From: DATGMS01 sp035303945
GTDB taxonomy: Bacteria; Bacteroidota; Bacteroidia; Cytophagales; Cyclobacteriaceae
Assembly (NCBI GenBank): GCA_035303945.1
Contig: DATGQZ010000065.1
Coordinates: forward strand, 1-64,000
Length of the DNA stretch: 64,000 nt
Direction of reading: 5' to 3'
Shown: piece by piece, positions 41,298-51,728 of the stretch
How the letters are laid out: each line of letters opens with the position of its first letter
Position numbering within the stretch: the stretch's first letter is position 1
Notes under the pieces: generated by a model
Told to the model about the DNA's origin: nothing
Databases searched by the model: none
What the model saw: only the letters and a program-made list of their open reading frames with translations
Made by a program: the position numbers and the translations under genes

Positions 41298-42491
41298 ATG
41301 TACACCAAGCCGCAATTTTCGTTTGAAAATATTCAAGTAGCCTTTGCGCCTAAGTCGGATGAGGACTTGAAAAAAATGTTCTTGATCTTCTCGGTGCTCA
41401 ACAACAACCTGTTGTCCAAATGGGGAGTGAGCTTGGCTACCTGGTCACTGAAGTTGCGGCTGCCGGTGAAGTGGTTGATCAAGCAGACCATCTTTGAGCA
41501 ATTTTGTGGCGGCGAAAGTATTGAAGACAGTAACATCACCATCAAATCGCTGAATCAGTATAAGATAGGTGCTATTTTAGACTATTCTGTAGAAGGGAAA
41601 GATGATGAAGAGAGCTTTGACCGCACAAGAGATGAAATTCTTCGCACCATCCACCATGCCGGTTCTACTGATGGAATCCCTTTTTCGGTTTTTAAAGTTA
41701 CCGGATTGGGAGATGCCAGGATCATGACAAAGATCCAGGCAAAACAAACACTGTCAGCCAAAGAACAGTCATCTTTCGAGCGGACAAAAGCCCGGGTGGA
41801 CAGGCTTTTTGAAGCGGCTTATGAAGCTAAGGTAAAAATTTTGGTAGATGGAGAGGAGTCTTGGTTTCAGGATGTGATCGATGATTTGGCGGAGGAGGGG
41901 ATGGCCCGCTACAACAAGGAGACTGCTATTGTGTACAATACCTATCAGATGTACAGGCAGGATATGCTGCGAAAGCTAAAAGATGCCCATCACAATGCGG
42001 TTACGGATGCCTACTTTTTGGGCGCTAAACTGGTAAGGGGTGCTTATATGGAAAAAGAAGCCGAACGAGCCGAAAAGCTAGGTTATGCTAATCCTATTCA
42101 TCCCAATAAGGAAGCTACTGATGATGCTTTTAATGAAGCTCTGAAGTTTTGTATCAACAACAAACAAAGGGTGTTTTTGGTAAGTGGGACGCATAATGAG
42201 TTGAGCAACATTATCTTACCAGAGTTGATGTCGCTGCACGGGATGAAGCCAAAAGATGATCGGGTGTACTTTGCACAGCTGTATGGCATGAGTGACCATA
42301 TAAGTTACAATCTTGCTCAAGCGGGATACAATGTAGCCAAATATGTTCCCTACGGCCCCGTGGAGGCAGTAATGCCCTACCTAGCCCGACGTGCAGCTGA
42401 AAATACCAGCGTAGCCGGTCAAAGCAGTCGCGAATTAACCTTGATAAAACAGGAGTTCGCCAGAAGAAAAGCTGGCAAAAACAATAACTAA
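41298..42491 (+). CDS. Proline dehydrogenase
   Basis: 397 residues from ATG 41298 (MYTKPQFSFENIQ). A TIM-barrel FAD enzyme that oxidises proline to pyrroline-5-carboxylate. Conserved blocks include KILVDGEESWFQ, YNTYQMYRQDML, LGAKLVRGAYMEKE (about 245-258), and near the C-terminus LAQAGYNVAKYVPYGPVEAVMPYLARRAAEN, whose arginines bind the substrate carboxylate. This is the monofunctional PRODH, not the fused PutA. Followed by lysS after 13 bp. Confidence 0.93.
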   Translation: MYTKPQFSFENIQVAFAPKSDEDLKKMFLIFSVLNNNLLSKWGVSLATWSLKLRLPVKWLIKQTIFEQFCGGESIEDSNITIKSLNQYKIGAILDYSVEGKDDEESFDRTRDEILRTIHHAGSTDGIPFSVFKVTGLGDARIMTKIQAKQTLSAKEQSSFERTKARVDRLFEAAYEAKVKILVDGEESWFQDVIDDLAEEGMARYNKETAIVYNTYQMYRQDMLRKLKDAHHNAVTDAYFLGAKLVRGAYMEKEAERAEKLGYANPIHPNKEATDDAFNEALKFCINNKQRVFLVSGTHNELSNIILPELMSLHGMKPKDDRVYFAQLYGMSDHISYNLAQAGYNVAKYVPYGPVEAVMPYLARRAAENTSVAGQSSRELTLIKQEFARRKAGKNNN

Positions 42492-42504
42492 ATTGAAACA
42501 ATCC

Positions 42505-44223
42505 ATGCAAATACTAAGCGAACAAGAGCTTGAGCGCAGGAAAGACCGTGAGGAATTGATCAAATTGGGGATAAATCCCTATCCTGCTATTTCCTTTCCT
42601 GTCAATGCAACGGCAGAGGATATCCATAGGAATTACGAAAACCGAAAAAATGACTACAAAGGGATTTCTATTGCCGGCCGCTTGATGAGCCGACGCATCA
42701 TGGGCTCTGCCTCTTTTGGTGAGATTCAAGATGCCACTGGCCGCCTGCAGATCTATGTCCGCAGGGATGATCTATGTCCTGGGGAAGACAAAACCTTTTA
42801 CAATACTGTATTCAAAAAGCTCCTGGGTATAGGTGATTTTATCGGCCTAAAAGGATACATATTCACTACGCAGACCGGAGAAATTTCTCTCCATGTTACC
42901 GAATTGACCATATTGTCCAAATCTCTCAAGCCACTTCCGGTAGTGAAGCGTGATGAGGAAGGCAATGTGCACGACGGCTTTACAGATCCCGAGCTGAGGT
43001 ATAGACAGCGATACGTAGATTTAACAGTCAATCCTGAAGTTAAAGAAGTTTTTATCACCCGATCAAAGATGATATCCACCATGCGGCGGTATTTTGATGA
43101 CCGCGGATGGCTTGAAGTGGAGACACCCATATTACAGCAGGTACATGGTGGCGCTGCAGCCAGACCCTTTAGCACCTATCACAACACGCTGGACATGCCG
43201 CTGTATTTAAGGATAGCCAATGAACTCTATCTAAAACGGCTTATCGTTGGCGGTTTTGATGGTGTTTATGAATTCGGCAAAATGTTCCGAAATGAAGGAA
43301 TGGATAGAACCCATAATCCTGAGTTTACCTCCATGGAGATATATGTAGCCTACAAAGATTACAACTGGATGATGGAGATGGTGGAGGATTTACTGGAAAA
43401 AGTTGTTATCTCCGTTCACGGAGAAACTGTTATTAAAGTAGGGGAGCATGAAATTAATTTCTCAGGTCCTTACAGAAGGCTGACCATGTTTGATTCCATC
43501 AAGGAATTTACCGGCATTGATGTCAGCAAGCTGGATGAAAGCGGGCTGAGGGAAGTGTGTTTGCAGCTTGGTATTGAGGTGGATGACAGTATGGGTAAGG
43601 GCAAACTGATCGATGAGATATTTGGTGAAAAGGTAGAGGCGAACTTGATTCAGCCCACATTTATTACCGATTATCCGATAGAAATGACGCCGTTAGCCAA
43701 AAAGCACCGCTCGGAAGAGGGGTTGGTAGAACGCTTTGAATTATTTGTCAATGGGAAAGAGATTGCCAATGCCTATACTGAGCTGAACGATCCTATCGAC
43801 CAAAGGGAGAGATTTGAAGATCAATTGAAATTGGCCGAAAGAGGAGATCATGAGGCCATGGCCATGGATGAAGATTTCTTGCGTGCCTTAGAGTATGGCA
43901 TGCCGCCTACAGCAGGTTTGGGTATAGGTATCGATAGACTCTGTATGCTGTTGACCAACAAATCCACAATTCAGGAAGTACTGTTTTTCCCACAAATGAG
44001 GCCGGAGAAGAAGGTTGCTTTGGCTTCGGATGAAGATTTTATAGCGTTGGGAATTCCTTCAGGACTTATTCCTGCCATCAGAGACCTCAAAATCCAAACC
44101 ATCGAGCAGCTTAAGGAACAGAATCCCAACAAGCTGTTCAATGACCTTTGTGGAAGGAGAAAGAAGATGAAATTAGATGTCCCAAATCCCACCAAAGAAG
44201 AGGTAGAAAGTTGGCTGGCATAA
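42505..44223 (+). CDS. lysS: Lysyl-tRNA synthetase (class II)
   Basis: 572 residues from ATG 42505 (MQILSEQELERRKDRE). An OB-fold anticodon-binding domain (GISIAGRLMSRRIMGSASF, about 55) is followed by the class II core. Motif 2 is FRNEGMDRTHNPEFT and motif 3 is GLGIGIDRLCML. After motif 3 a C-terminal extension of about 85 residues, with RDLKIQTIEQLKEQNPNKL, is typical of Bacteroidota LysS. An M13 peptidase gene follows after 18 bp. Confidence 0.96.
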   Translation: MQILSEQELERRKDREELIKLGINPYPAISFPVNATAEDIHRNYENRKNDYKGISIAGRLMSRRIMGSASFGEIQDATGRLQIYVRRDDLCPGEDKTFYNTVFKKLLGIGDFIGLKGYIFTTQTGEISLHVTELTILSKSLKPLPVVKRDEEGNVHDGFTDPELRYRQRYVDLTVNPEVKEVFITRSKMISTMRRYFDDRGWLEVETPILQQVHGGAAARPFSTYHNTLDMPLYLRIANELYLKRLIVGGFDGVYEFGKMFRNEGMDRTHNPEFTSMEIYVAYKDYNWMMEMVEDLLEKVVISVHGETVIKVGEHEINFSGPYRRLTMFDSIKEFTGIDVSKLDESGLREVCLQLGIEVDDSMGKGKLIDEIFGEKVEANLIQPTFITDYPIEMTPLAKKHRSEEGLVERFELFVNGKEIANAYTELNDPIDQRERFEDQLKLAERGDHEAMAMDEDFLRALEYGMPPTAGLGIGIDRLCMLLTNKSTIQEVLFFPQMRPEKKVALASDEDFIALGIPSGLIPAIRDLKIQTIEQLKEQNPNKLFNDLCGRRKKMKLDVPNPTKEEVESWLA

Positions 44224-44241
44224 TTTAGTGTATAACAGAAG

Positions 44242-46302
44242 ATGAACAAACCAAAACAAATCGTATTTACCCTGGCCCTCGCGGGGTCAGTTTTCGTGGG
44301 ATGTACTTCCACGCAAAAAATTGAAGAGGAGCCTGTGCAGGCGATCAACCTCAGCTATATGGATTCTTCCGTTAGGCTGCAGGATGATTTTTTCCTAGCT
44401 GTAAACGGCAATTGGATCAAACAAACGGAGATTCCAGCTGACCAAGGCAGATGGGGTTCCTTTAATGAACTAAGGGAGTTCAACAATGAGGCTGTATTAA
44501 AGGTGTTGGAGGCTGCTATGAACAGCGGCAACTTACCAGCAGAATCAGATCAGGCAAAGGGTGTGGGATTCTACCAAATTGGTATGGATTCACTTCTTGC
44601 TGAAGAACGGGGCGCAAAGCCGCTTAGCCGTTGGTTTGACAAAATTGAAGAGGTGAAAGATGCCAAAAGTCTTCAAGCCTATCTTACCGAACAGCAACAA
44701 TACGGAGGCGGAGCCTTCTTTGGGCTAGGAGTAAATACGGACCTAAAGGACTCAGAAAAAATGGCCCTCTATATTTCCCAAGGTGGCTTAAGTTTGCCTG
44801 ACAGGGATTACTACTTAGGGGTAAGTGAAAAATTTGATGAGATAAAGGCCAAGTATCAAAAGCACGTGGCAGCGTCGTTCCAAAAGGTCGGCTATGATGA
44901 AGCCGCCGCCGAACAAGCTGCCGCTGCCGTTTTAGACGTGGAAACCCGCCTTGCCAAGACCAGCAAGTCAAGGATAGAAATGCGTGATCCTGAAGGCAGA
45001 TACAATAAGTATACTTCAGACCAAATGAATGGTTTAACACCTTCTTTAGATTGGAAGCAATACCTTACTGCAATTGGAGCGGACACAGAAGAGGTGATTG
45101 TATCTACGCCCAAATTTATGGAGGAAGTAGATCAGATCATTAAAAGCGTGTCTTATGATGCTATTAGAGCCTACCTGAAATGGAAGATCATTGACCGTGC
45201 GGCACCTTACTTAAACCACGAGTTTGTAAAAGCCAATTTTGACTTTTATGGCCGTGAGCTTGAAGGTACTGAGGAGATGAGGCCAAGATGGAAAAGGGTT
45301 TTGGCTACTACGGAAGGCGCCGTTGGAGAGGCAATCGGTAAGCTGTATACCGAGGAGTATTTCCCACAGGAAGCTAAAGAAGATGCCCAGGAGATGGTAG
45401 ACAATATCATTGCTGCAATGGGTGACCGCATCAAGCAGTTGGAGTGGATGACGGATGTCACCAAAGAAAAAGCACTGGAAAAGCTGGGCACCTTTAAAGT
45501 TAAAATAGGTTTCCCTGACAAGTGGAAAGACTACAGCGGATTAAAAGTAGATGCTAATCCTGAAACGGCTTCTTTTATAGAGAATGTGTGGCATTCCTCC
45601 AATTTCAGGTTTAAGGAAAATATGGCCAAATTAGGCAAACCCATCGACAAGGATGAGTGGTTTATGACTCCTCAAACGGTAAACGCCTACTACAATCCCA
45701 CTTGGAATGAAATTGTTTTTCCAGCTGGGATCCTGCAACCACCGTTTTACAATTATAAAGCTGATGCTGCAGTCAATTACGGCGGTATCGGTGCCGTTAT
45801 CGGCCATGAAATCTCACATGGTTTTGACGATCAAGGAAGCCAATATGATGCTGAGGGCAATCTGAAAAATTGGTGGCAGGATGAAGATTTGAAAAATTTC
45901 CAGGAGAGAACCGGTAAGCTGGTGGCACAATATGATGCCTATGAGCCTTTGGAAGGAGTAAATGTACAAGGTAAACTCACTTTGGGAGAAAACATTGGCG
46001 ACCTGGGAGGCCTCTTGGTTGCATACGATGGTCTGCAAAAATATCTAGAGGAACATGGCAGACCAGAGAACATCGATGGTTTCACACCCGAACAAAGGTT
46101 CTTTATTTCTTGGGCTACCATCTGGAGGATGAAAAGCAGAGATGAAGCGTTGAGAACACAGATCCAAACAGATCCACATTCACCCGCCCAATACCGGGGC
46201 AATGGCCCATTGGTTAATATTGATGCTTTCTATGATGCCTTTGATGTCAAAGAAGGAGACAAGATGTACAAGGCACCGGAAGACCGGGTAAGAATTTGGT
46301 AA
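44242..46302 (+). CDS. M13-family metallopeptidase lipoprotein (PepO/neprilysin-like)
   Basis: 686 residues. The signal peptide ends in a lipobox (GSVFVGC, Cys 21), so it is probably anchored to a membrane and faces the periplasm or cell surface. The M13 N-terminal domain begins DSSVRLQDDFFLAVNGNWI. The zinc site is VIGHEISHGFDDQG (about 519-532) and the third ligand is in LGENIGDLGGL. WNEIVFPAGILQPPF and the C-terminal PEDRVRIW are also typical. It degrades peptides of modest length. Confidence 0.94.
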   Translation: MNKPKQIVFTLALAGSVFVGCTSTQKIEEEPVQAINLSYMDSSVRLQDDFFLAVNGNWIKQTEIPADQGRWGSFNELREFNNEAVLKVLEAAMNSGNLPAESDQAKGVGFYQIGMDSLLAEERGAKPLSRWFDKIEEVKDAKSLQAYLTEQQQYGGGAFFGLGVNTDLKDSEKMALYISQGGLSLPDRDYYLGVSEKFDEIKAKYQKHVAASFQKVGYDEAAAEQAAAAVLDVETRLAKTSKSRIEMRDPEGRYNKYTSDQMNGLTPSLDWKQYLTAIGADTEEVIVSTPKFMEEVDQIIKSVSYDAIRAYLKWKIIDRAAPYLNHEFVKANFDFYGRELEGTEEMRPRWKRVLATTEGAVGEAIGKLYTEEYFPQEAKEDAQEMVDNIIAAMGDRIKQLEWMTDVTKEKALEKLGTFKVKIGFPDKWKDYSGLKVDANPETASFIENVWHSSNFRFKENMAKLGKPIDKDEWFMTPQTVNAYYNPTWNEIVFPAGILQPPFYNYKADAAVNYGGIGAVIGHEISHGFDDQGSQYDAEGNLKNWWQDEDLKNFQERTGKLVAQYDAYEPLEGVNVQGKLTLGENIGDLGGLLVAYDGLQKYLEEHGRPENIDGFTPEQRFFISWATIWRMKSRDEALRTQIQTDPHSPAQYRGNGPLVNIDAFYDAFDVKEGDKMYKAPEDRVRIW

Positions 46303-46350
46303 GCTGATTTGCTGAGAAACAAAGGCAGGCGTTGCTCCTGTTAAATAAAG

Positions 46351-46387
46351 AAAACCATCCCTTATTAAGGGGTGGTTTTATTTTTAT
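46351..46387 (+). terminator. Intrinsic terminator after the M13 peptidase gene
   Basis: AAAACCATCCCTT pairs with AAGGGGTGGTTTT (13 bp with one G-T pair), loop of 3 nt, followed by ATTTTT. Confidence 0.88.
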
Positions 46388-46676
46388 GGGGAATTGTAAA
46401 GCTCGGTCCACAGAAAGGAATGGTATTTTTTAACTCAAAAAAAATCGATATAGGTCTATAACAGCTTTAGATTTAACTTTCTTAATATCAATTGTTTATT
46501 ACAATTAAAACTTTAAATAAAATATTTTTAATCTTGCCAACTTTTTACTAATTTATAAGGTGTTTAACGCAAAATTTGTCATGAATATATTATAAACTGC
46601 CATACAAATGTTTGCCATAACCTAATGATAGCGCTTTTTTGTTTATTTAAAGTTGTTATAGTAATTACTTAAAACA
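46388..46676. other. AT-rich upstream region of the susCD operon
   Basis: 289 bp without a gene. It is very AT-rich; a -7-like TAATCTTG at 46529-46536 (one mismatch) would give a leader of about 135 nt. No operator or riboswitch was recognised. Confidence 0.3.
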
Positions 46677-49478
46677 ATGAAAAATGAAGCAGAATTACCC
46701 GCAAAAAATCTTGGGTTGAGAAGAGGATTTCTTCTTCTATTCCAAGTATTATGTCTGGGGCTTGTCATGCTGAGCCCTGTTGCTTTCGGTGTACCCCTGA
46801 ATGAGGATCATTGGTTTGAATTTCAAGCCAATCCCGTTGTCAGAGGGCAAATAGTAGATGTGAATGGGGCTCCTTTGCCTGGTGTTACTATTAGGGTGCA
46901 GGGAACATCTTCTGGTACGGTATCTGACTCAGATGGTAAATATGCCATTAATGCTGGTCCAAATGCGGTTTTAACTTTCTCCTTCATCGGATTTAAGCCC
47001 CAAACCCTTCAGATTGGCAATCAAAGTACGATCAACATTACCATGGAAGAGGATCTGGCCTCCTTAGACGAAGTGGTGGTAACCTCTTTAGGAGTGCCTC
47101 GGGAACAACGGGCATTGGGTTATGCTACGACCACAGTACGTTCTGACGAATTGATCAAGGTAGGTACGCCCAATTTGGCCACCGCTCTTTATGGCAAAGC
47201 GCCTGGTGTAAGGATACAGGCTGGCGCAGGCGGGGCTACTTCGGCCGTCAACATTACCATAAGAGGGATCAATTCGATCACCGGAAAAAACCAGCCATTG
47301 ATCATCCTAGACGGTGTTCCTATTCGGAATGAGGAGGTGAGGAATAACGACTATTGGAGTGACCAGAGATTAAGAGGAAATGGCTTGTTGGATATCAATC
47401 CGGAAGACATTGACAATATCTCTGTCTTAAAAGGGGCTTCCGCAGCGGCTCTCTACGGATCAGAGGCAGTGAATGGTGTGATTTTGATCACCACTAAAAA
47501 AGGGAACGCCGAAAAAGGTGGCTTCACGGTGGACTTTAATGCCAATTATGCCATGGACCAGATCGCCTACCTGCCACGCTATCAAAACGTGCGGGGACCT
47601 GGAGGACCACGTCATGTCTTCAATTTTGGTCAGGATGAGGAAGGCTTTATTACCTATGACAATGGAGTCAAGGGATTGCCAGCCACCAACATCAACTTTG
47701 GGGCACCTTTTGACGGAAGACAGGTGATGAGCTGGGATGGAGAAATCCGCCCCTATGAAGCACAAATCGATAACTACGCCGCCTTGTTCAACGACCCGAT
47801 AAGTTCCCAAGTCAATGTTGCCATTTCACATGCTTCCGAAAATGCTGATTTTCGTCTATCCCTTACCCGACAGGATAATGAAGCTTTGAGTCTCAATTCC
47901 AAAAATAGCAAAAACATCGTTAACCTTAATTCTACCTATAGGGTTTCCCAACGGTGGAAAACGGACTTGACGATCAATTATATCAACCAAAATACCAATA
48001 ACCGTCCATATTCCATAGACCGGCTGATCAACAACTTCACCGGAATGATGACACGATTTGATAATGGTGAATGGTATCTGAAGAAATATAAGACCAGCAG
48101 GGGCTACCGCTTCGTCACAGGCAATGGGCAGAGCCTAACCCCTGAGGAAAACATCATCAGAAATGGCTTTGCCTCGGATATAGGTGATTATGTATGGCGG
48201 GTCAATGAACACCGCTCCTCTGAATTAAGCAACCGGGTGATCGGTAACCTGACCAACACCTTTAACATTACAGATGAATTATCCTTAAGGGCCAGAATTT
48301 CTACCGATTTTACCTATAGAAATTCCGAAGATAGGTATGCCACCGAGCGTCCATTGGCATTTGGTCCATCAGGCGGTTTTGGGATGAGCAATGAAACCTT
48401 CAATATCCTTTATGGAGATTTTTTGCTCACCTATAGAAAAAACTTAGCTGAAGACATTGCGATTACAGCCATGGCAGGTTATACGGCCAATAAGGACCGT
48501 TATACCACGGTTTCAAGAAGTACCAATGGAGGTCTAAGTACGGAAAATTTATTTGACATTGTCGCATCTGTAGATATTCCCAATAGCGGTTCCCGCAGGA
48601 CTTCAAGGGTAATTGATGCAGTGCTTGGTACCATTAACTTCGATTTTAAAGGATTTTGGTATATTGAAGGTACGGTGCGTCGGGATAGAACCTCAACGAT
48701 GAATCCAGCCAATAATGCTTTTACCTATCCTTCAGCCAATACCAGTCTTATCCTATCCGATGCGGTGGAATTGCCGCGCTTTATCAGCTCAGCCAAACTG
48801 CGGGGTTCTTGGGGTATTGTAGGTAATTATCCGGATATCTATAGTGCCAACATTGCCTACGATCAAAACACGCTTGGGGTGCAGCAACCCGGTGGAGCTT
48901 CCGTGTTGTATACCACCATTTCGGGAAGCTTCGGCAATGATGGGATAAAGCCAGAGCAAAAGCATGAGTTTGAAGTTGGCTTGGACAGTGATTTCTTTAA
49001 TGGAAGGCTTGGACTGATGATGTCTTATTACAATGCCCAAATCCGAGAGCAAATCCTGCCCTTAACCCTGCCCGCCACTTCAGGGGCAAATTCAGTTTTG
49101 GCCAACATTGGTACGCTTCGGAATAAGGGTGTTGAAATAAGTTTGACGGGGCAGCTTCTGCAGGGTAGCGGGTTGAATTGGTCCGCAGGAATCAATTATG
49201 CTTGGAATAAAAACGTGGTGGAAAAGTTGGCCAATAATGCTACCGAACTTCTTCATGCGGATTATGACGGAAATGCTGCCCAGCTCCGTTCGGTGGTGGG
49301 AAGGCCCATGGGGGACTTATATGCTAGACCTGTTCAAACCAATAGCAGCGGAGAAAAGATTGTCCAACCCAACGGACTGTACAAAATCGATGACCAAAAT
49401 TGGATACGGGTAGGCAACGCCATGCCCAAAGCAGTGGGGGCATATCCAATACCTTGCAATACAACAGATTTACCTTAG
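46677..49478 (+). pseudogene. SusC/RagA-type TonB-linked outer-membrane protein, N-terminal 933 residues of a frameshifted gene
   Basis: A signal peptide (about residues 16-38) is followed by a carboxypeptidase-regulatory-like domain (VVRGQIVDVNGAPLPGVTIR). The TonB-linked signature SLDEVVVTSLGVPREQRALG, the plug, and most of the barrel follow. The frame is normal to VGNAMPKAVG (about residue 920), then turns into PIPCNTTDLP and stops. In the next frame the expected continuation GGISNTLQYNRFTLDVL starts at the same place. One missing G in the run 49436-49440 explains this. The repaired protein would have 1129 residues. It would import an oligosaccharide or peptide together with the SusD encoded downstream. 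Confidence 0.88.
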
Positions 49479-50065
49479 ATGTATTGGCGGATTTCCAGAT
49501 AGGAGGGCATGTCATGCCTACCGGCATCAACTGGATGATCAGTAGAGGTCTTACCGAAGAAAGCCTTAACTATATGGATAAAGCTAGCGGTGGTTTATCC
49601 TATTATGTCAATGCTGATGGCAAGGGTGTGCAGACAGATGCCGCTCAAGGGCCTAACGGGGAACAAGTCTTCCACGATGGCATGCTCATGGACGGCGTCA
49701 CGGCTGATGGCAATCCCAACACCAATGTGATTTCCCAAGCCTTTTACTATCAAAGAACTTACAACTGGGGCGGACCACAATACAGCGAATCAAGGTATGA
49801 ATTGTTTATTCAAGAAAATACCTACCTCAAGATGCGCGAATTATCGCTTAGGTACGATATCCCCAGCTCCTTTGCCAGAAAGCTTGGAGCTTCCTCGATC
49901 CAGTTTTCTGTATTTGGCAGAAACTTGTTCTTCTTCTATAGGAATATCAAAGACCTGGACCCAGAAGTTCTTACCGGAGGATCCCGCTGGCATCAGACAC
50001 TTACCAGTGCGGGTACCAATCCAGCAACCCGAACCATGGGAGTTATGGTAAGAGCCAGGTTTTAA
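49400..50065 (+). pseudogene. C-terminal barrel fragment of the frameshifted susC
   Basis: This frame carries the last about 209 residues of the SusC barrel from 49441 onward: NRFTLDVLADFQIGGHV, then YLKMRELSLRYDIPSSFARK, SIQFSVFGRNLFFF, and a final TMGVMVRARF, the typical SusC ending. The apparent start at 49400 lies in shifted sequence and has no meaning as a protein N-terminus. It cannot be exported alone because the signal peptide is in the other frame. Confidence 0.85.
49436..49440 (+). other. Frameshift site: five-G run in susC
   Basis: After GCAGT there are five G residues followed by CATATCC. Six G residues would restore VGGISN, the conserved SusC continuation. It is either a sequencing or assembly error in a homopolymer, or a true one-base deletion. 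Confidence 0.8.
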
Positions 50066-50089
50066 TGAATCACTAAACGAAAAAGAGCC

Positions 50090-51673
50090 ATGAAAATTAA
50101 AACTATATTAATGGCATTTGCCATTTCGCTATTGACATTGGCCTGTCAAGTTTCAGACTTTGAAGATAACTATACAGATCCATCCAGGATTTCCCAGACT
50201 TCTGTTGAGAAGCAGTATACTGGATTTATGATCGCCAACCGCACCTATGTTCTGCCGAGCTATTGGAACTACTTTGTAGTGCTTCGCATCACCCTCAATC
50301 GCTATAACCAGGCAGTGGGTTGGGAAAATGTAGAAAATCAATACGTCCCCGGTTCGGCTGCCATTACCGATCGCTGGAACAACTATTATTCCTTTCTGGC
50401 GCAGTATAGAGAATTGGAAAAGGTGTACAATGCTTTAAGCTCCCAAGAGCAACAGGATTACAGGGTGTTCATGATTACCGCAGCTACCTATTTGTACGAC
50501 CATACCCAAAAAATAGTAGATCTTCATGGAGATATTCCATGGTCCAAAGCAGGGATGCTGAGTACAAACGGAGGGCAATATGCCATATCCTATCCCGAAT
50601 ACGATACGGCAGAATCTATTTACACTAAAATGTTGGATGATCTGGCTGTTTTTGCGGATGAATTGAGAGGCTTAGACATTCCCGCCGGTGTACAGGTAGG
50701 GTTTAACACCCAAGATTTAATCAACCGGGGAGATAAGGAACAATGGCTACGCTATATTAATTCTCTGCGCCTACGTATGCTGACGCGGGTTAGAGCGGTA
50801 CCACAATTTAGCCAAAGAGCCAACACTGAGATTGCCGCCATATTGGCCAATCCTTCCGCTTATCCCCTGGTAACTTCTAATGAGGATAATATCACTTTCA
50901 GAATCCATACCCTAGGTACTTTAATTGGTTCGAGTGACTTTCAAAGCGGATTGGAAGACTGGGATGGTAATCTTGCTGGAAAAGCCATTTTGGATCATAT
51001 GAAAACAAACCAAGATCCCCGCCTGAGCTATGTGTTTGAACCCGGTGAGGAAGCTGGGGGAGAATATATAGGCTTGGATCCATTGGCCTCTGCTTCTGTA
51101 CAAAGGGAACTTATTGGTTCAGGAACCTTGGCGCGGTATAACCGCTCCACTTTAAGTAGGAATCAATATTTTCCAGGGATGCTGATTAATGCGACTCAGG
51201 TACATTTGATGATTGCAGAGCATTATCTTACCAATGGTCAGATGACCAATGCTAAAGAGCATTATGAAACTGCAATTCGAGAATCTGTGGCATACTATCA
51301 AATGTTGAGAAGTTTGAGTAATGATAATACTGCTGGGAATCCCATAGTTCCAAGCGCTCAAGATATAGAAAACTACCTCTCACAACCTGCGGTTAGTTGG
51401 GATAGTGCCAATGGTGGAGCGGGACTCATCCAGCGAATTGCTGAGCAGAAATGGCTTCATTTCAATGTGGTTCAGGCAAATGAAAACTGGGCGGAGTTAA
51501 GAAGGTTGGATGCGTTGGATCTGAATTTCTGGGTGGACAACTCCAATCAACAAAGCCTGCCGCCTAAGCGTTGGATTTATCCGGGAACCGAGGAAACCTA
51601 CAACACCGAAAATTATGCTCGGGTACAGGATATAGACAATTTGGAAACCAGATTATTTTGGGATGTTAATTGA
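50090..51673 (+). CDS. SusD/RagB-family nutrient-binding lipoprotein
   Basis: 527 residues with a lipoprotein signal (LMAFAISLLTLAC, Cys about 19). The mature part has the TPR-helical SusD-like_2 layout: NYFVVLRITLNRYNQ, YRVFMITAATYLYDHTQKIVDLHGDIPWSKA, and the late MLINATQVHLMIAEHYLTNG and WLHFNVVQANENWAELRRLD. It forms the lid over the SusC barrel at the cell surface and captures the ligand. It follows susC by 24 bp. No glycoside hydrolase, sulphatase or regulator of a polysaccharide utilisation locus is adjacent, so the ligand cannot be guessed. Confidence 0.93.
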   Translation: MKIKTILMAFAISLLTLACQVSDFEDNYTDPSRISQTSVEKQYTGFMIANRTYVLPSYWNYFVVLRITLNRYNQAVGWENVENQYVPGSAAITDRWNNYYSFLAQYRELEKVYNALSSQEQQDYRVFMITAATYLYDHTQKIVDLHGDIPWSKAGMLSTNGGQYAISYPEYDTAESIYTKMLDDLAVFADELRGLDIPAGVQVGFNTQDLINRGDKEQWLRYINSLRLRMLTRVRAVPQFSQRANTEIAAILANPSAYPLVTSNEDNITFRIHTLGTLIGSSDFQSGLEDWDGNLAGKAILDHMKTNQDPRLSYVFEPGEEAGGEYIGLDPLASASVQRELIGSGTLARYNRSTLSRNQYFPGMLINATQVHLMIAEHYLTNGQMTNAKEHYETAIRESVAYYQMLRSLSNDNTAGNPIVPSAQDIENYLSQPAVSWDSANGGAGLIQRIAEQKWLHFNVVQANENWAELRRLDALDLNFWVDNSNQQSLPPKRWIYPGTEETYNTENYARVQDIDNLETRLFWDVN

Positions 51674-51699
51674 ACCTAAAGAATGGTTTGATTGATGGG

Positions 51700-51728
51700 G
51701 AGGAGCTATAATATTAGCTCCTCTTTTT
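51700..51728 (+). terminator. Intrinsic terminator of the susCD operon
   Basis: GAGGAGCTA pairs perfectly with TAGCTCCTC (9 bp) with a 6-nt loop, followed by five T. It overlaps the stop codon of the convergent repressor gene. Confidence 0.88.
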
